This document shows, piece after piece, positions 23,370 to 32,984 of a DNA stretch of 64,000 bases. The stretch spans positions 206,473,231-206,537,230 of the forward strand of contig CM060912.1 of NCBI GenBank assembly GCA_030737875.1, given 5' to 3'. The stretch comes from Allium sativum (Eukaryota; Streptophyta; Magnoliopsida; Asparagales; Amaryllidaceae). The notes below the pieces were generated by a model. The model saw only the letters and a program-made list of their open reading frames with translations. It did no database searches and had not been told where the DNA came from. The position numbers and the translations under genes were made by a program. The first letter of the stretch is position 1; every line of letters begins with the position of its first letter.

Positions 23370-23574
23370 TGTTATAAAATAAAATATATAAAAGGGGTGA
23401 ATCCATTTGAGAGAACATAAGATATTAGGGAGAGAATTTTCATTTCTACTGATTCAGGTGTATCTACAATGTAAACAGTCTCTCTGTTTATAAAGTCTAC
23501 ACGTCATGTAAATTGCAGTAAAGTTCTTTAGCATATTAGCATATTCTCCCTTATTACTTTCACATTTTACAACA
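23370..23574 (-). repeat. 5' LTR of the minus-strand copia element
   Basis: 205 bp, TGTTATAAAATAAAA...TTTTACAACA on the plus strand. Pairs with 11342-11539. Confidence 0.85.
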
Positions 23575-23706
23575 ATTTTATTAAATAATAATACAACTCA
23601 AAATTATAAGAACATTAGATGTTGTAACATAAAAATAAAAATTCTAACTAATTACATATTTCTTAATTAACAGTTGTTTTGAATGTGTAAACTTTTGGTC
23701 CAACTT

Positions 23707-23941
23707 TGTTTCAAACATTAAGAACTTCAAGTTCTCAATTCGTTCATACTCAATGCTTAGCATGTAGAATTTTTTTGGAAGTTAATTGGTTCTAAACTAA
23801 AATATGTCAAATACGAAAGATTTGTAGGAGATAAGTTAACATATATAAAAACTAGAAATTGAGATATATATCAGATCTACAAGTAATTAAATTAGAATTA
23901 TCAGATATAAAACTCATTAACAAATCTATTGGTTTTAGAAT
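23707..23941. repeat. Dispersed repeat A, right copy
   Basis: Matches 9998-10252 except for the microsatellite. The copy ends abruptly at TTTTAGAAT, where the 23942 LTR begins, whereas the left copy continues TTGCAAAGAG. That LTR therefore interrupts it. Confidence 0.7.
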
Positions 23942-25193
23942 GTGTTTGAATCAAAAATTGGTTCAAACACCAAGGGTGTGAAATCACACTTTAACAAAGG
24001 GTATGCAAATGAAAATAGGGGCCACAAATGCAAATACAAGTAAAAAGCGGGAAAAAGCAAGTAAGAGACACGAGGTTTCTATAGTGGTTCGATCTTAGAA
24101 AAGATCGACGTCCACTTTTGAAGTGCTTTTCACTATCGTGGAGAGAATTACATATAGCATCATCTCAAGCATCTCATTCATTACACTTGATCACTCTTTA
24201 CAATGATTCCCCACTTTTCGCTCTCTTTTCACTTTAGATCTCACTTGATTTCGAGAAGGAACGAATTAGATCTTTTGATTAGATTAATTTCCTTGGTTCC
24301 ATCATGAAAATGGTGTTATATTTGGACTTTAAAGAGAAGAAATGGTGATTGGAGATCACTTGAAGTGAGAACCAATGGTGTTCGGAGAAGTTGAGATCCA
24401 CTTCATGTAAAGGGAAGAAGGAGAGAGCTTTTGCGGCCATTAATGGAGCTTGAGAAACTTTAGAATGGTGGAGGAATGACTTGGGCAGCCCTTTGGGGTA
24501 GAGGAATTGGTCCCTTGAAGTGTGGTCAAATGGGGTATTTATAGGAGAGTTTTGGACCAGGTGGCAATTTTGTAATTTCGGTGAACTGGGTATGGGTCGC
24601 ATGCACCTGTATTTACAGAAATGCCATCGGACAGCTGGTCAAGGCCGCTTTACAGTTGTACACGAGCTGGTCAGCATTACTTTACAACTGTATATGAGCA
24701 TACTAGGAACGAACAACCTCAATTTGAACGCACGTTCGAGCTCTTCCATGACAAATGAGCGAGCCTGGTTTGTAATGCACGATCACCTTCTTTTTTGCTG
24801 GAGCGACCCTCTTTTCAATAATGAATGAGTGAACCTGGAGTATTACGCAATTAACTTCTTTATCACCACGTGGCTCTTATGATTTGGGGCTCCTTCATAT
24901 TTATGATATACCTATGTTTTAGTAGCTGACACCATCTTCCAATGTTGACATATAACGCGTTGACCATCCTTACTATGTTGCCACATGGCCATTTTTTTGG
25001 CCTTCCATTCACATTTGTAGGAACAAGATTCTTCAACACGCCATTTACTTTAATATAAACATGCTCGTTCACATTAGATCTGCTCAACCGGACTATATGG
25101 TTTTGCTCGACCGAACTTAGGTGAACGACCATGTTGTTAACTGGCTTTTTAGTCCGATTCCCAGAAGTACATCAGACATGCTCAACTCAACAC
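23942..25193 (-). repeat. Inverted LTR of an unassigned retrotransposon
   Basis: On the minus strand there is a TATA box (24536-24543 reversed), a leader rich in CT and CCA words, and a 3' part with GTGGACGTCGATC...GAACCACTATAGAA (about 24050-24125). The last is a wording common to plant LTR R/U5 regions. The terminal TTCAAACA lies at 23943. The 5' limit (TGTTGAGTTGAGCATG near 25193) is a guess; no matching target duplication was found. Confidence 0.5.
24536..24543 (-). promoter_or_regulatory. Probable TATA box of the inverted LTR
   Basis: The minus strand reads CTCCTATAAATACCCC; the pyrimidine-rich transcript leader follows downstream on the minus strand. Confidence 0.55.
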
Positions 25194-25394
25194 ATCGCGT
25201 GGAGCTAAGGCCAAGAGGGACACCTAGGAGCGACGAAAACAGGATCGAGAAGGGACCGTGCCGTTCAGAACCTCGCAACACCTAGAACACACTTCCGAAC
25301 CAAGGCTTCAAATCCTAAAGGGGTCACAACCCCGGAACGCCCGTATCTGTGGTCCTAGCACCCTTCGAGAGGCGGACTTCACACCTAAGAGGGT

Positions 25395-25463
25395 GCCAAA
25401 CTTCGCACCCAGCAGGTACGAAACTTCGCACCCAGCAGGTGCGAAACTTCGCGCCCAGGGTCG
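25395..25463 (+). repeat. 23-bp tandem repeat, three copies
   Basis: Units GCCAAACTTCGCACCCAGCA (plus GGT) at 25395, 25418 and 25441; the third is partly diverged. It lies in the U3 part upstream of the TATA box, so it may be a promoter minisatellite. Confidence 0.9.
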
Positions 25464-25559
25464 GGTTCGAATTTTGCACAGGTGCAGGTGGCGGGTGCGA
25501 ATTTCTGCATGTAGTCCCCCATTCTTACCTACTCCTAGCAATCCTACCTAACCCTCTCT

Positions 25560-25567
25560 TATAAATA
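25560..25567 (+). promoter_or_regulatory. TATA box of the Retand-like LTR
   Basis: TATAAATA preceded by CCCTCTCT and followed about 380 bp later by the LTR end; a typical plant LTR layout. Confidence 0.7.
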
Positions 25568-26048
25568 GCCCATAGCCTGACACTTCAAAGAGGTTGGATT
25601 TCTATCACTTAGGATCTACATAGAGTTTCATGAGCCTCATTAATGGCATCTCCTATTTGAGGAAGAAGAATGATTAAATAGCCTGTTTCCCAAGTACTTA
25701 GCATATGACAATTATAAAAGCGAATGTAATGAGATTTCATGAGCATGCCTCTACTTTGTAATTCTTGAGTGATTAATAAATCCTAGTACCTTTTCAAAGT
25801 GGACGTAGGCCTCCACCGAGGCCGAACCACTATAAATTCTTTATGTCATTTACCGCTTTCTTTTACTTAGTTTTGCGACCAAAACTATAATTCCTAGTAA
25901 TGGGAATCTTTGGTGTTTATGACATTTTTTGCCATCAACATTTCGTGCTTTCACTGAGAAAAATCGGATATTGTGCCTTTGTTGACATTGTCATCTCGAC
26001 CTTCGACGAGCTTGAGGTTCCTTGCTAAACCTGCCGCCGAGTCCGCTT

Positions 26049-26938
26049 ATGATGGCAAAGCGACTAAAGAACGCAATGGTCAGCTCTTCAGCCGAGGCCG
26101 GGACATCCCAACAACCTCAACCGGCGGACATGCTGGACACTAATGAAGACGTCCCTCCTGGTGTGGACCCCGAAGCGCCCGCGACACAAGCTCAGATCTG
26201 AGCGCTCGCTGAAAAATATGAGAACACAGCGGTCGAGCTTAATCAAGTATTAAAGAATAACATTGACCTTATGCAACAACTTCAAGAAATTCATCGCGTC
26301 GTCGCTCGACTTCAATTGGCTCGGAACAATGCTCGACCTCGATCAACTGCCTCGAAAACTTCCTCTTTTGATCGAGGGGCCCACATCAAAGGATGAGGTT
26401 TAGCCTCATCAACAACGTCGTCGCTCGCACCAATGCTCTCGATAACGGCAATGGGAATGGCAACGACGACCGAACTACAGTCACATACAGTGAGGGGGCA
26501 CAACACCGAGACCGCTCTCGCTTGATTATCAATAACGGACCAGGTCCGACCAACCAACCCCCTCCTTGGTACAACCCTACGGTCACTGATCGTGACGATG
26601 GACCTGCTATTCTAGCGGCCCATGCTCCTCCAGAATAGGATCCACATTAGCCGGCTCCGCCTCATCGTATGCATCAGGACCTAATTATAGATGTCGAGGA
26701 TATGGAAGACGATGACCCGGACATTCATCACGAAAGGCGACCTCGCAACAGGACTCCGAAACCCCGTCAAAATCAATGGTTCCCGATGGCAGATCCCCAT
26801 TCATCTTACCTTCCCAACATGGTACGAAGGATCATGAGGGAAATGTGAGGGGACGCACATGGCTCATGAGAGGCTCAAATTAGGCGTGACCCCTTCACAA
26901 GAAGATTAAATGAGTCTGAATGGTCATGGCGCTTTAAC
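26049..26938 (+). pseudogene. Tat/Retand-like gag, first part, interrupted
   Basis: It starts at ATGATGGCAAAG (26049/26052) shortly after the LTR and primer site. The N-terminal part is Ser/Gln/Pro-rich (SSSAEAGTSQQPQ), then Glu/Gln-rich and coiled-coil-like (ALAEKYENTAVELNQVLKNN), then Asn/Gly- and Pro-rich. Defects seen: an in-frame TGA at 26199, another stop at about 26394 with a frame change, TAG at 26636, and further stops near 26847-26870. It ends at 26938 with WRFN, where the 36.4-kb composite is inserted. The conserved retrotransposon gag domain continues at 63340. This gag would form the particle and bind RNA in an active element; here it is dead. Confidence 0.8.
26934..26938. other. 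Target-site duplication, left copy (TTAAC)
   Basis: TTAAC directly precedes TGTAACACCCC at 26939. The identical TTAAC at 63335-63339 directly follows GGGGTGTTACA. 5 bp is the normal duplication for LTR retrotransposon integrase. Confidence 0.85.
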
Positions 26939-27092
26939 TGTAACACCCCGTATTTTCTGAGAATATTAAAAATACAAATTAAAGAATAATTAATTTAAAA
27001 AAGAGGAATGAGAAAAGAATGATGGCATTGTTCTAAGTTTTGTAAGCAAAAGATTTAGTAGCCCATTTGGTTAGAACATGTGACTTGCATAC
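26939..27092 (+). repeat. LTR 5' stub at left border of the composite
   Basis: 154 bp from TGTAACACCCCGTATTTTCT to GTGACTTGCATAC, long-form LTR start. It is the inverted counterpart of 63181-63334. It stops inside the tRNA-like segment and jumps to the gag zinc-knuckle region at about 27108. Confidence 0.85.
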
Positions 27093-27107
27093 AGCTATTT
27101 TGAAGCA

Positions 27108-27231
27108 CTTGCTTCAACTGTGGTGAGATGGGACACTTCACTAGGGACTGCCCGAAGAAACGAGGACAAGGGCAGAGGGCAGGACCAACTGCTGGAGGGA
27201 AGGCGAACACTCTCGAGGCTAGTGGATAGGA
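27108..27231 (+). pseudogene. gag zinc-knuckle fragment
   Basis: 27110-27151 encodes a complete CX2CX4HX4C knuckle (CFNCGEMGHFTRDC) followed by PKKRGQG and a Gly-rich tail, ending at the stop in GCTAGTGGATAG. Longer copies are at about 33960-34383 (+) and 58976-59520 (-). The residues needed for zinc binding are all present, yet there is no start codon or upstream gag domain. Confidence 0.85.
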
Positions 27232-28255
27232 TAGGATTAGGAAAACTTTCTGTAGGAGGTTTAATTTCTTTATCTGATTGTTGAGTTAAAACTCTTTCTG
27301 ATTCTGGCATTTTGATTCTGTAATCAATACTCTACACTTTAATACTAGTATTGTTTCTGATTCCGCTATAGACTCAAACCCATAAGGGTTATGACTCATC
27401 TGCTTGTGATAAATTGGGGTTTGAGAGATATCTGTGTTAGGCGTCAAGTAGGACGCATACATTCTGGGTTTTATCATGCTTAGTTTTCTAAGAATTATTT
27501 GGTAATCTGATCTGTACTAGTAGTCTGTAAATATCCGAATATCTCTGATAAGGTTAAGATTTCCAGTTATGACATTGTCTAAAGAGGGTAATCCTCTGAG
27601 TGTCAATCTGATATTGATTTCGGTCTTCGGGGTTGATACTTAGGGGAATTATTTTCTCAACCAATGTCTAATGGGAACCAAGTCTTCGTTTTATCTGTAC
27701 TCGCTTCCATCATTCGACTCTATCCTATCGATCGAATCTTCGAACTTTAGGTAGAAACTAATGGGTGTAAACATGTGTTTGAGACATGTTATGTTTGATG
27801 GTTGCAAGTGGATGCAAGTGGTTGCTAGTGGTTGCTCGTGGATGCATATACACACACTAGGCACTAGATCGGCTCGAAAACACTCTCATACTGCATATGG
27901 ATGTGTGAGCATTTTCAATTTTTGTGGATGCAAAATGATTGACTCAGCATGTGGATGTTGCATTTGGATGAATGGTTATGCACTCATATAGAAATGATGT
28001 GTATCAAATAGGATTTTTTGCATACATATTTGGACTCATGACACTAACATGATTCGCATTAAGGAGGTCAACTGGATCAGTAGACCGCCTGATTTTGCAT
28101 TAGATAAGAAACATATACACACATTTTGCATATGTTCATACGACATTAGAAACCTTTTAAGGACAATGGATGCCTGTGATTGAATGGTTGAGTAGATGGA
28201 TGTTGGATGTTAGGATACATTCTTCTTAACTTGAAGATTTCGGGGACGAAATCCT
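27232..28255 (+). other. 3' internal non-coding region of the pol-less family
   Basis: It runs from the end of gag straight to the PPT with no protease, RT, RNase H or integrase motif, confirming the family lacks pol. Copies occur at 31951-32870, 34384-35400, 50406-51140 and, inverted, 58495-58980. It contains a 27-nt near-palindrome (28063-28089) and a final GATTTCGGGGACGAAATC word. The latter is also found before the PPT in Tekay-type chromovirus elements, suggesting the parent lineage. Confidence 0.8.
28063..28089. other. 27-nt near-palindrome upstream of the PPT
   Basis: GGAGGTCAACTGGATCAGTA plus GACCGCC: about 22 of 27 positions agree with its own reverse complement. Conserved at 32671-32697, 35208-35234 and 50947-50973. 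Confidence 0.7.
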
Positions 28256-28270
28256 TTAAGGAGGGGAGAA
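28256..28270 (+). other. Polypurine tract
   Basis: TTTAAGGAGGGGAGAA immediately precedes the LTR start TGTAACACCCC. The same tract precedes the LTRs at 32879, 35416 and 51155. Confidence 0.9.
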
Positions 28271-28612
28271 TGTAACACCCCGTATTTTCTGAGAATATTA
28301 AAAAAAATTGGTTAATTATGAAGAAGTTATTAAGCCTTGAAGTTTATATGCATATGAGAGAAATATATATAGATATATATAAAAATTAAATAAATAAACA
28401 TGCAAAAAAGGTTCAAAACAGCGAATTGGGTGGGGGAATAACCGAACCGGCCCATTTTTGAGGTCGACCCGAGCTTTGTTGGGTCGACTTGGGGTTAATC
28501 CAGGGTGTTTGGTTGTCATCCCGTGGGCCGATTCACTCAAATGCAGATTTTGCATTTGAATGGTTCTCATGATTCAGGGTTAATCTAATGGTCCTAAATA
28601 ACTTCCTACACC

Positions 28613-28620
28613 TATATATA
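28613..28620 (+). promoter_or_regulatory. LTR TATA box
   Basis: CCTATATATACATCCCTAAC, about 340 bp into the LTR, followed by a C/T-rich leader (CTCTAGCCTCCATTGCTCTC). Conserved in every LTR copy that covers the region (e.g. near 35758, 39198, 42647, 51498 and inverted at 62530). Confidence 0.7.
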
Positions 28621-28700
28621 CATCCCTAACCTAAACCTAAATCTCATATACAATTCTCTAGCCTCCATTGCTCTCTTCCTCTCTAAAAATAAATAAATCA

Positions 28701-28721
28701 ATGCCGTCTCTACTCTGCTGA
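28701..28721 (+). CDS. Six-codon upstream ORF in the LTR leader
   Basis: ATG followed by five codons and TGA. It reads MPSLLC here and MASLLC in copies such as 35846-35866. The ATG context (AATAAATCAATGGCG) is good for plants. It is the first AUG downstream of the inferred start in these copies, so if the LTR is transcribed it would be met first by ribosomes. Whether it is translated is unknown. Confidence 0.35.
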   Translation: MPSLLC

Positions 28722-29912
28722 AACCTAAGCTAGGACTTGTGCTTCTTCTTCCTCCAATTCTGATTAGGATTAAAAGAGAACAACTACAACACCTTTTTCT
28801 TTTAGAATCCAACCAAGGCAAGTACAGTTATTTTCCGCTATAAACATTAATTCTGATTGTGACATGAATTGTAAATCTGAATATGAGATTTGTTGTGTTT
28901 AGATCTATCTTATTTTGTATCTCTTTCCTCTTTCTGTTCTATAGCCAGGCTACCACGAGCCTGATCCAATCTCATAAGAGATTAACATACACTAAAATGT
29001 TTGGGACAGTAAAATGAATGATGCATAAATTGGGCATGACCAATAGGTGACTAATTTGAGGAAAGAACATGGACTGTAGCTAGAACATAAATATGAGACA
29101 TATGATTTGACATGTTATGTTTATAACATAAAAGGTATTCAACATATGATTTGTAGACACGACATAAAAAGGTATATAATTGGACATAAATATAGACTGT
29201 ATTGAACATATGATTTGAGATAAAGGGAATATGGCTTAGGTATAAAGATTTACATTAAAGTAGGATATCTATTAAATGAAAATAAACACCTAAGTAAGGG
29301 ATCTTTGGGATATATGACATGCATAGTAATCTATGGCTATATTTGGTATAATTTATATATGGATCTTCTGTACTATGCAAGTTTAATAAAAATTGAAACA
29401 TATGATATATGGTAAATTATGACCATAATTTGTGTCATGTAAATTCAATGCAAACGTGGGGTATATGATCATAATGTGAATCATGACAACTATTTAGGCA
29501 TGCAAACTTAGGCCAAATTTATAATTAGGCAAGATATGTTTATGAAACTTTAAGGAATGATTAAATCTATTATATTGCCTAATTTGCTAGTTCTGTTATA
29601 TTGCCTAATCTGCTAGTTCTGCTATAATCTGCTATATCTGTTCATATACCAAATCTGTCATCTGCTAAGTCTGCTGAAGATGCCTAAACTGTTATATGCT
29701 AAATCTGCTAAACTGCTTAATCTGTTGAATGGCGTAATCTGTTGGAACTGAAATGCTGAAATTTGAAGTATGTAATCCTGTAGCCTCGATTTAAAATTGA
29801 GCAAAACTTGTTAATAGAACCTTGAATAATCTGCCGTAACTTGTAAAGAAGTTAATTTGTTAAAATCTATGAATGAGCACATTTGTTAAACATAAAACAT
29901 GGCTAACTCGAG

Positions 29913-30100
29913 GTTAGAATGAGTTTGCAGCGTAATTCTGCCCGGAACCGCCCGGCACATTCCAGTGGCCGCAAACAATAGGTTCTAATGTGAGAAGTTA
30001 GTCATAACGTGCTTAAAACCTGAGGTTAGACTCAGTTTGCGGCAGAAACCTGCCCGGAACCAACCGGCCTAACCAGTGGCTGCAAACTGTCAGTCTAATG
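29913..30100 (+). other. Tandem pair of long hairpins in the LTR
   Basis: Hairpin 1 (29913-29990) pairs TTAGAA with TTCTAA, and GTTTGCGGC (one mismatch in this copy) with GCCGCAAAC. Hairpin 2 (30024-30100) pairs TTAGACT with AGTCTAA, and AGTTTGCGGC with GCTGCAAACT. Both enclose a conserved CCCGGAACC...CCGGC loop region. Between units the A-T pair at the sixth stem position becomes C-G on both arms. Conserved in the A LTRs; a diverged version is at about 49525-49605 in subfamily B. Confidence 0.75.
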
Positions 30101-31183
30101 TGAGGGGTCTGAGCATTAATGAAAATCTGAGATAAATATGATGTCTAAAACGTGTTGGGTGGATAGGGTTATACCAACTGGACTGATAAATTTAATAAAC
30201 CCGTTTCGTGAACCCGTAGGCCCAATACAAAGTTAGATAATCTGTAACCAGTTAATCTGTAAGTCTGTTAATCTGTAACCAGTTAATCTGTAAGCCTGTT
30301 AATCCGAACATCTGATCCGTTAGTCCAAAAACCTGTTAACTTGATTGTCTGATCTGTGAACTAGTTAATCTAAATTTTGTATGTCTGAAACTTGTAGACA
30401 AGTTAAGCTGAAATCTGTTAGTCTGGGGACACAAGGTTAGGAGGGGAATTACTTGTGGCATCTGTTGTTTGGGACCCATATTAGTCAGTAACCCTTTCTG
30501 GTATCAAAACTTTGACCCAACAGTAGGTAGGGTCCGGGCATGCTTACTGAACTAATTATAAGCGGTTCATTCTGATAATGGCGAGGGGTGTTGATGGTGC
30601 GTTCCAACCGGGTCATGTGCGTGCATGGATCCCGGTCTGCCTCTGAGGATGTAAGACGCCGTGACATCTGTAAATAGGTCTATGTCATTCAAAGGTTTCC
30701 ACTTTAGGGAATGATACACCCTTCGGTGGGGCTGGCACAGGGTATTTATGTATTATGGAGCCAATCGCTTGGGGTAGGGTTTTAGGGTACACTTAGTTCT
30801 GTCTGTTTCTGTTGGTACCGTCTATTTCTGTTGGGTGGCAACACCTATCTGTTTCTGCGTGGTACCGTCTATTCGGGTGGTAAAGGCCCAATTACTAGTG
30901 TACACCTTATGCTACATTCTGCTTCTGTCTGTTTCTGATCGGGTGGTAAAGGCCCATTACTAGCGTGGAAATTATTCTGTACCCGTCTCTGTTTCAGTTT
31001 AGACATTAGGGTGACACCTAATTCTGTTATACTAGTATTAGTGCAGAGAAGTGTAAAGCAATAACTTATATCATTCTGTTCTTCTGTCATATCTGCAACA
31101 TCTGTTACAGTTATCTTTCATCCAGTTTTATTTTCATGTCAAGTTATTATTATCTGTTCATAACTGAAAATCACTGGACTTGC

Positions 31184-31197
31184 CAGACTTTTGTCTG
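31184..31197 (+). other. CAGAC/GTCTG hairpin before the acceptor-like tract
   Basis: CAGAC-TTTT-GTCTG followed by ACCCTTGTTGTTTCGCCTCC and the polypyrimidine/CAG. The same module is at 33390-33450 (subfamily B) and 8540-8650 (distant LTR). Confidence 0.7.
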
Positions 31198-31285
31198 ACC
31201 CTTGTTGTTTCGCCTCCTTTCTTCCGTTCCCCCCAGGTTTTGTAGAAGGGAATACTCTAGCTTGATCCAGATTTCTGTCCGCTGC

Positions 31286-31291
31286 AATAAA
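31286..31291 (+). terminator. Possible polyadenylation signal of the LTR
   Basis: AATAAA in CTGCAATAAAGTTATAAAG, about 130 bp before the LTR end, conserved in the A LTRs (e.g. near 38672, 42121, 48752). Confidence 0.5.
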
Positions 31292-31410
31292 GTTATAAAG
31301 TTTTTCAAGTACTATTTTTATATTTGTCTTGTAATATTCTGTTCTGTTTACTAAAATGCTCCACCAAAGTTAAGGCATTCCCTTTGTGAGTGACCTTAAC
31401 GGAGGTGGGG

Positions 31411-31429
31411 TGTTACACCAAGTGTAACA
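31411..31429. other. Tail-to-tail LTR junction with 5-bp spacer CCAAG
   Basis: TGTTACA|CCAAG|TGTAACA. The plus LTR ends at 31417 and an inverted LTR end begins at 31423. Read on the minus strand the spacer is CTTGG, the first five bases of the family's primer site (CTTGGTATCAGAGCC). It fits a 5-bp target duplication made exactly at the LTR/PBS border of another copy. Confidence 0.85.
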
Positions 31430-31946
31430 CCCCACCTCCGTTAAGGTCACTCACAAAGGAATGCCTTAACTTTGGTGGAACATTTTAGTAAACAGAACAA
31501 AAACTTACAGGACAAATAAAACAGTACTTGAAAAATTTATAACTTTATTTCAACAGAAGCTTGGTTACATCCTTTCAAATCACAATATCAGAATTCAAGT
31601 ACAAAATATCAGTCTTGTACAAAAGCCTTCAGAATGCATAGTTTAAAATCATAATCCCCACAGAAGAAGACAAGCCATACTTTAAGCACTGCAAGCGGAA
31701 GAAATCTGGATCAAGCTAGAGTATTCCCTTTTACAAAACCTTGGGGGGGGGGGGAGAAACGGAAGAAAGGAGGCGTAACAACAAGGGTCAGACAAAAGTC
31801 TGGCAAGTCCAGTGATTTTCAGTTATGAACAGATAATAATAACATGACATAAAAATAAAACTGGATGAGAGATAACTGTAACAGATGTAGCAAATATGAC
31901 AGAAGAACAGAAGTATATATGCTATTTCTTTACACTTCTCTGCACT
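31423..31946 (-). repeat. Inverted LTR 3' end fragment
   Basis: About 524 bp matching the last part of an A LTR (closest to the type at 45200-45727). A G13 run at about 31743 marks the acceptor-side C tract. It ends at TCTGCACT (31939-31946), where the sequence switches strand into internal region that contains the same octamer. Confidence 0.85.
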
Positions 31947-32878
31947 TTAATACTAGTATTGTTTCTGATTCCGCTGTAGACTCAAACCCATAAGGGTTAT
32001 GACTCATATGCTTGTGATAAATTGGGGTTTGAGAGATATCTGTGTTAGGCGTCAATTAGGACGCATACATTCTGGGTTTTATCATGCTTAGTTTTCTAAG
32101 AATCATTTGGTATCTGATCTGTACTAGTAGTCTGTAAATATCTGAATATCTCTGATAAGGTTATGATTTCCAGTTTTGACATTGTCTAAAGAGGGTAATC
32201 CTCTGAGTGTCAATCTGATATTGATTTCAGTCTTTGGGGTTGATACTTAGGGGAATTATTCTCTCAACCAATGTCTAATGGGAACCAAGTTTTTGTTTTA
32301 TCTGTACTCGCTTCCATCGTTCGATTGTATCCTATCGATCGAATCTTCGAACTTTAGGTAGAAACTAATAGGTGTAAACATGTGTTTGAGACATGTTATG
32401 TTTGATGGTTGAAAGTGGATGCAAGTGGTTGCTAGTGGTATCTCGTGGATGCATATACACACACTAGGCACTAGATCGGCTCAAAAACACTCTCATACTG
32501 CATATGGATGTGTGTGCATTTTTCAATTTTTGTGGATGCAGAATGATTGACTCCTCACATGGATGTTGCATTTGGATGAATGGTTATGCACTCATATAGA
32601 AATGATGTGTATCAAATAGGATTTCTTGTATACATATTTGGACTCATGACACTAACATGATTCGCATTAAGGAGGTCAACTGGATCAGTAGACCGCCTGA
32701 TTTTGCATTAGATAAGAAACATATACACACACTTTGCATATGTTCATACGAAATTAGAAACCTTTTAAGGACAATGGATGCCTGTGATTGAATGGTTGAG
32801 TAGATGGATGTTGGATGTTAGGATACATTCTTCTTAACTTGAAGATTTCGGGGACGAAATCCTTTAAGGAGGGGAGAA
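31947..32878 (+). other. 3' internal region and PPT, second copy
   Basis: Follows the strand-switch junction and matches 27345-28270 to the PPT (32864-32878). Non-coding. Confidence 0.8.
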
Positions 32879-32984
32879 TGTAACACCCCGTATTTTCTGA
32901 GAATATTAAAAATACAAATTAAAGAATAATTAATTTGAAAAAGAGGAATGAGAAAAGAATGATAGCATTGTTCTAAGTTTTTTA

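Larger units (their letters stand above)
11342..23574 (-). mobile_element. Ty1/copia (Tork-like) retrotransposon, decayed, minus strand
   Basis: It is bounded by two related LTRs of about 200 bp (11342-11539 and 23370-23574; TGTTGTAA...TAACA on the minus strand). The PBS-like sequence CGCTATCAGCACAAG lies next to the right (5') LTR, and a purine run lies next to the left (3') LTR. RNase H and reverse transcriptase remnants occur in the expected order on the minus strand, with Tork/TNT-type wording. Gag, protease and integrase are not recognisable in the 5' half. Total length is 12.2 kb, of which 4.1 kb is a nested copia (12876-17014). Part of 20.3-22.56 kb may be another insertion. Target duplications are weak: TTTTT on the left, ATTTT on the right. 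Confidence 0.8.
25200..25940 (+). repeat. 5' LTR (3' portion) of a Tat/Retand-like gypsy element
   Basis: GC-richer than its neighbours. It contains a TATA box (25560-25567), then GTGGACGTAGGCCTCCACCG and GGCCGAACCACTATAAA near 25800-25840, and ends GCCATCAACA at 25940. A primer-site-like TTTCGTGCTTTCACTGAG follows, and gag begins at about 26049. The left limit was not resolved and may lie anywhere between about 25140 and 25300. Confidence 0.65.
28818..31236 (+). other. Candidate GC-AG intron spanning most of the LTR
   Basis: The donor CCAAG|GCAAGTACAG matches the strong consensus of GC-AG introns (AG|GCAAGT). The acceptor is TTTCTTCCGTTCCCCCCAG|G at 31236, a long polypyrimidine tract with CAG. 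Splicing would remove 2.4 of the 3.1 kb and join a leader of about 200 nt to the LTR 3' end, PBS and gag. The same donor and acceptor recur in the other A LTRs. Confidence 0.4.
28271..31417 (+). repeat. Subfamily A LTR (short form), complete
   Basis: 3147 bp from TGTAACACCCCG to GGTGGGGTGTTACA. Landmarks: TATA 28613-28620; upstream ORF 28701-28721; candidate intron 28818-31236; hairpin pair 29913-30100; antisense open frame 30485-30667; CAGAC hairpin 31184-31197; AATAAA 31286-31291. It lacks the roughly 245-bp tRNA-like block of the long form, and about 170 bp before AATAAA relative to 35416-38801. It follows a PPT, so it is positioned as a 3' LTR. Confidence 0.9.

Noticed and set aside
24279..24828. 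107- and 102-codon open frames
   Set aside because: Overlapping frames on opposite strands inside the transcribed leader part of an LTR; no family match.
23942..25193. Solo LTR with defined target duplication
   Set aside because: Bases outside the proposed ends do not match, so the right border is uncertain.
28620..28645. CCTAACCTAAACCTAAATC after the LTR TATA box looked telomere-like
   Set aside because: Only three imperfect units, conserved at a fixed promoter position in every LTR. It is not an interstitial telomere array, though a telo-box-like role is conceivable.
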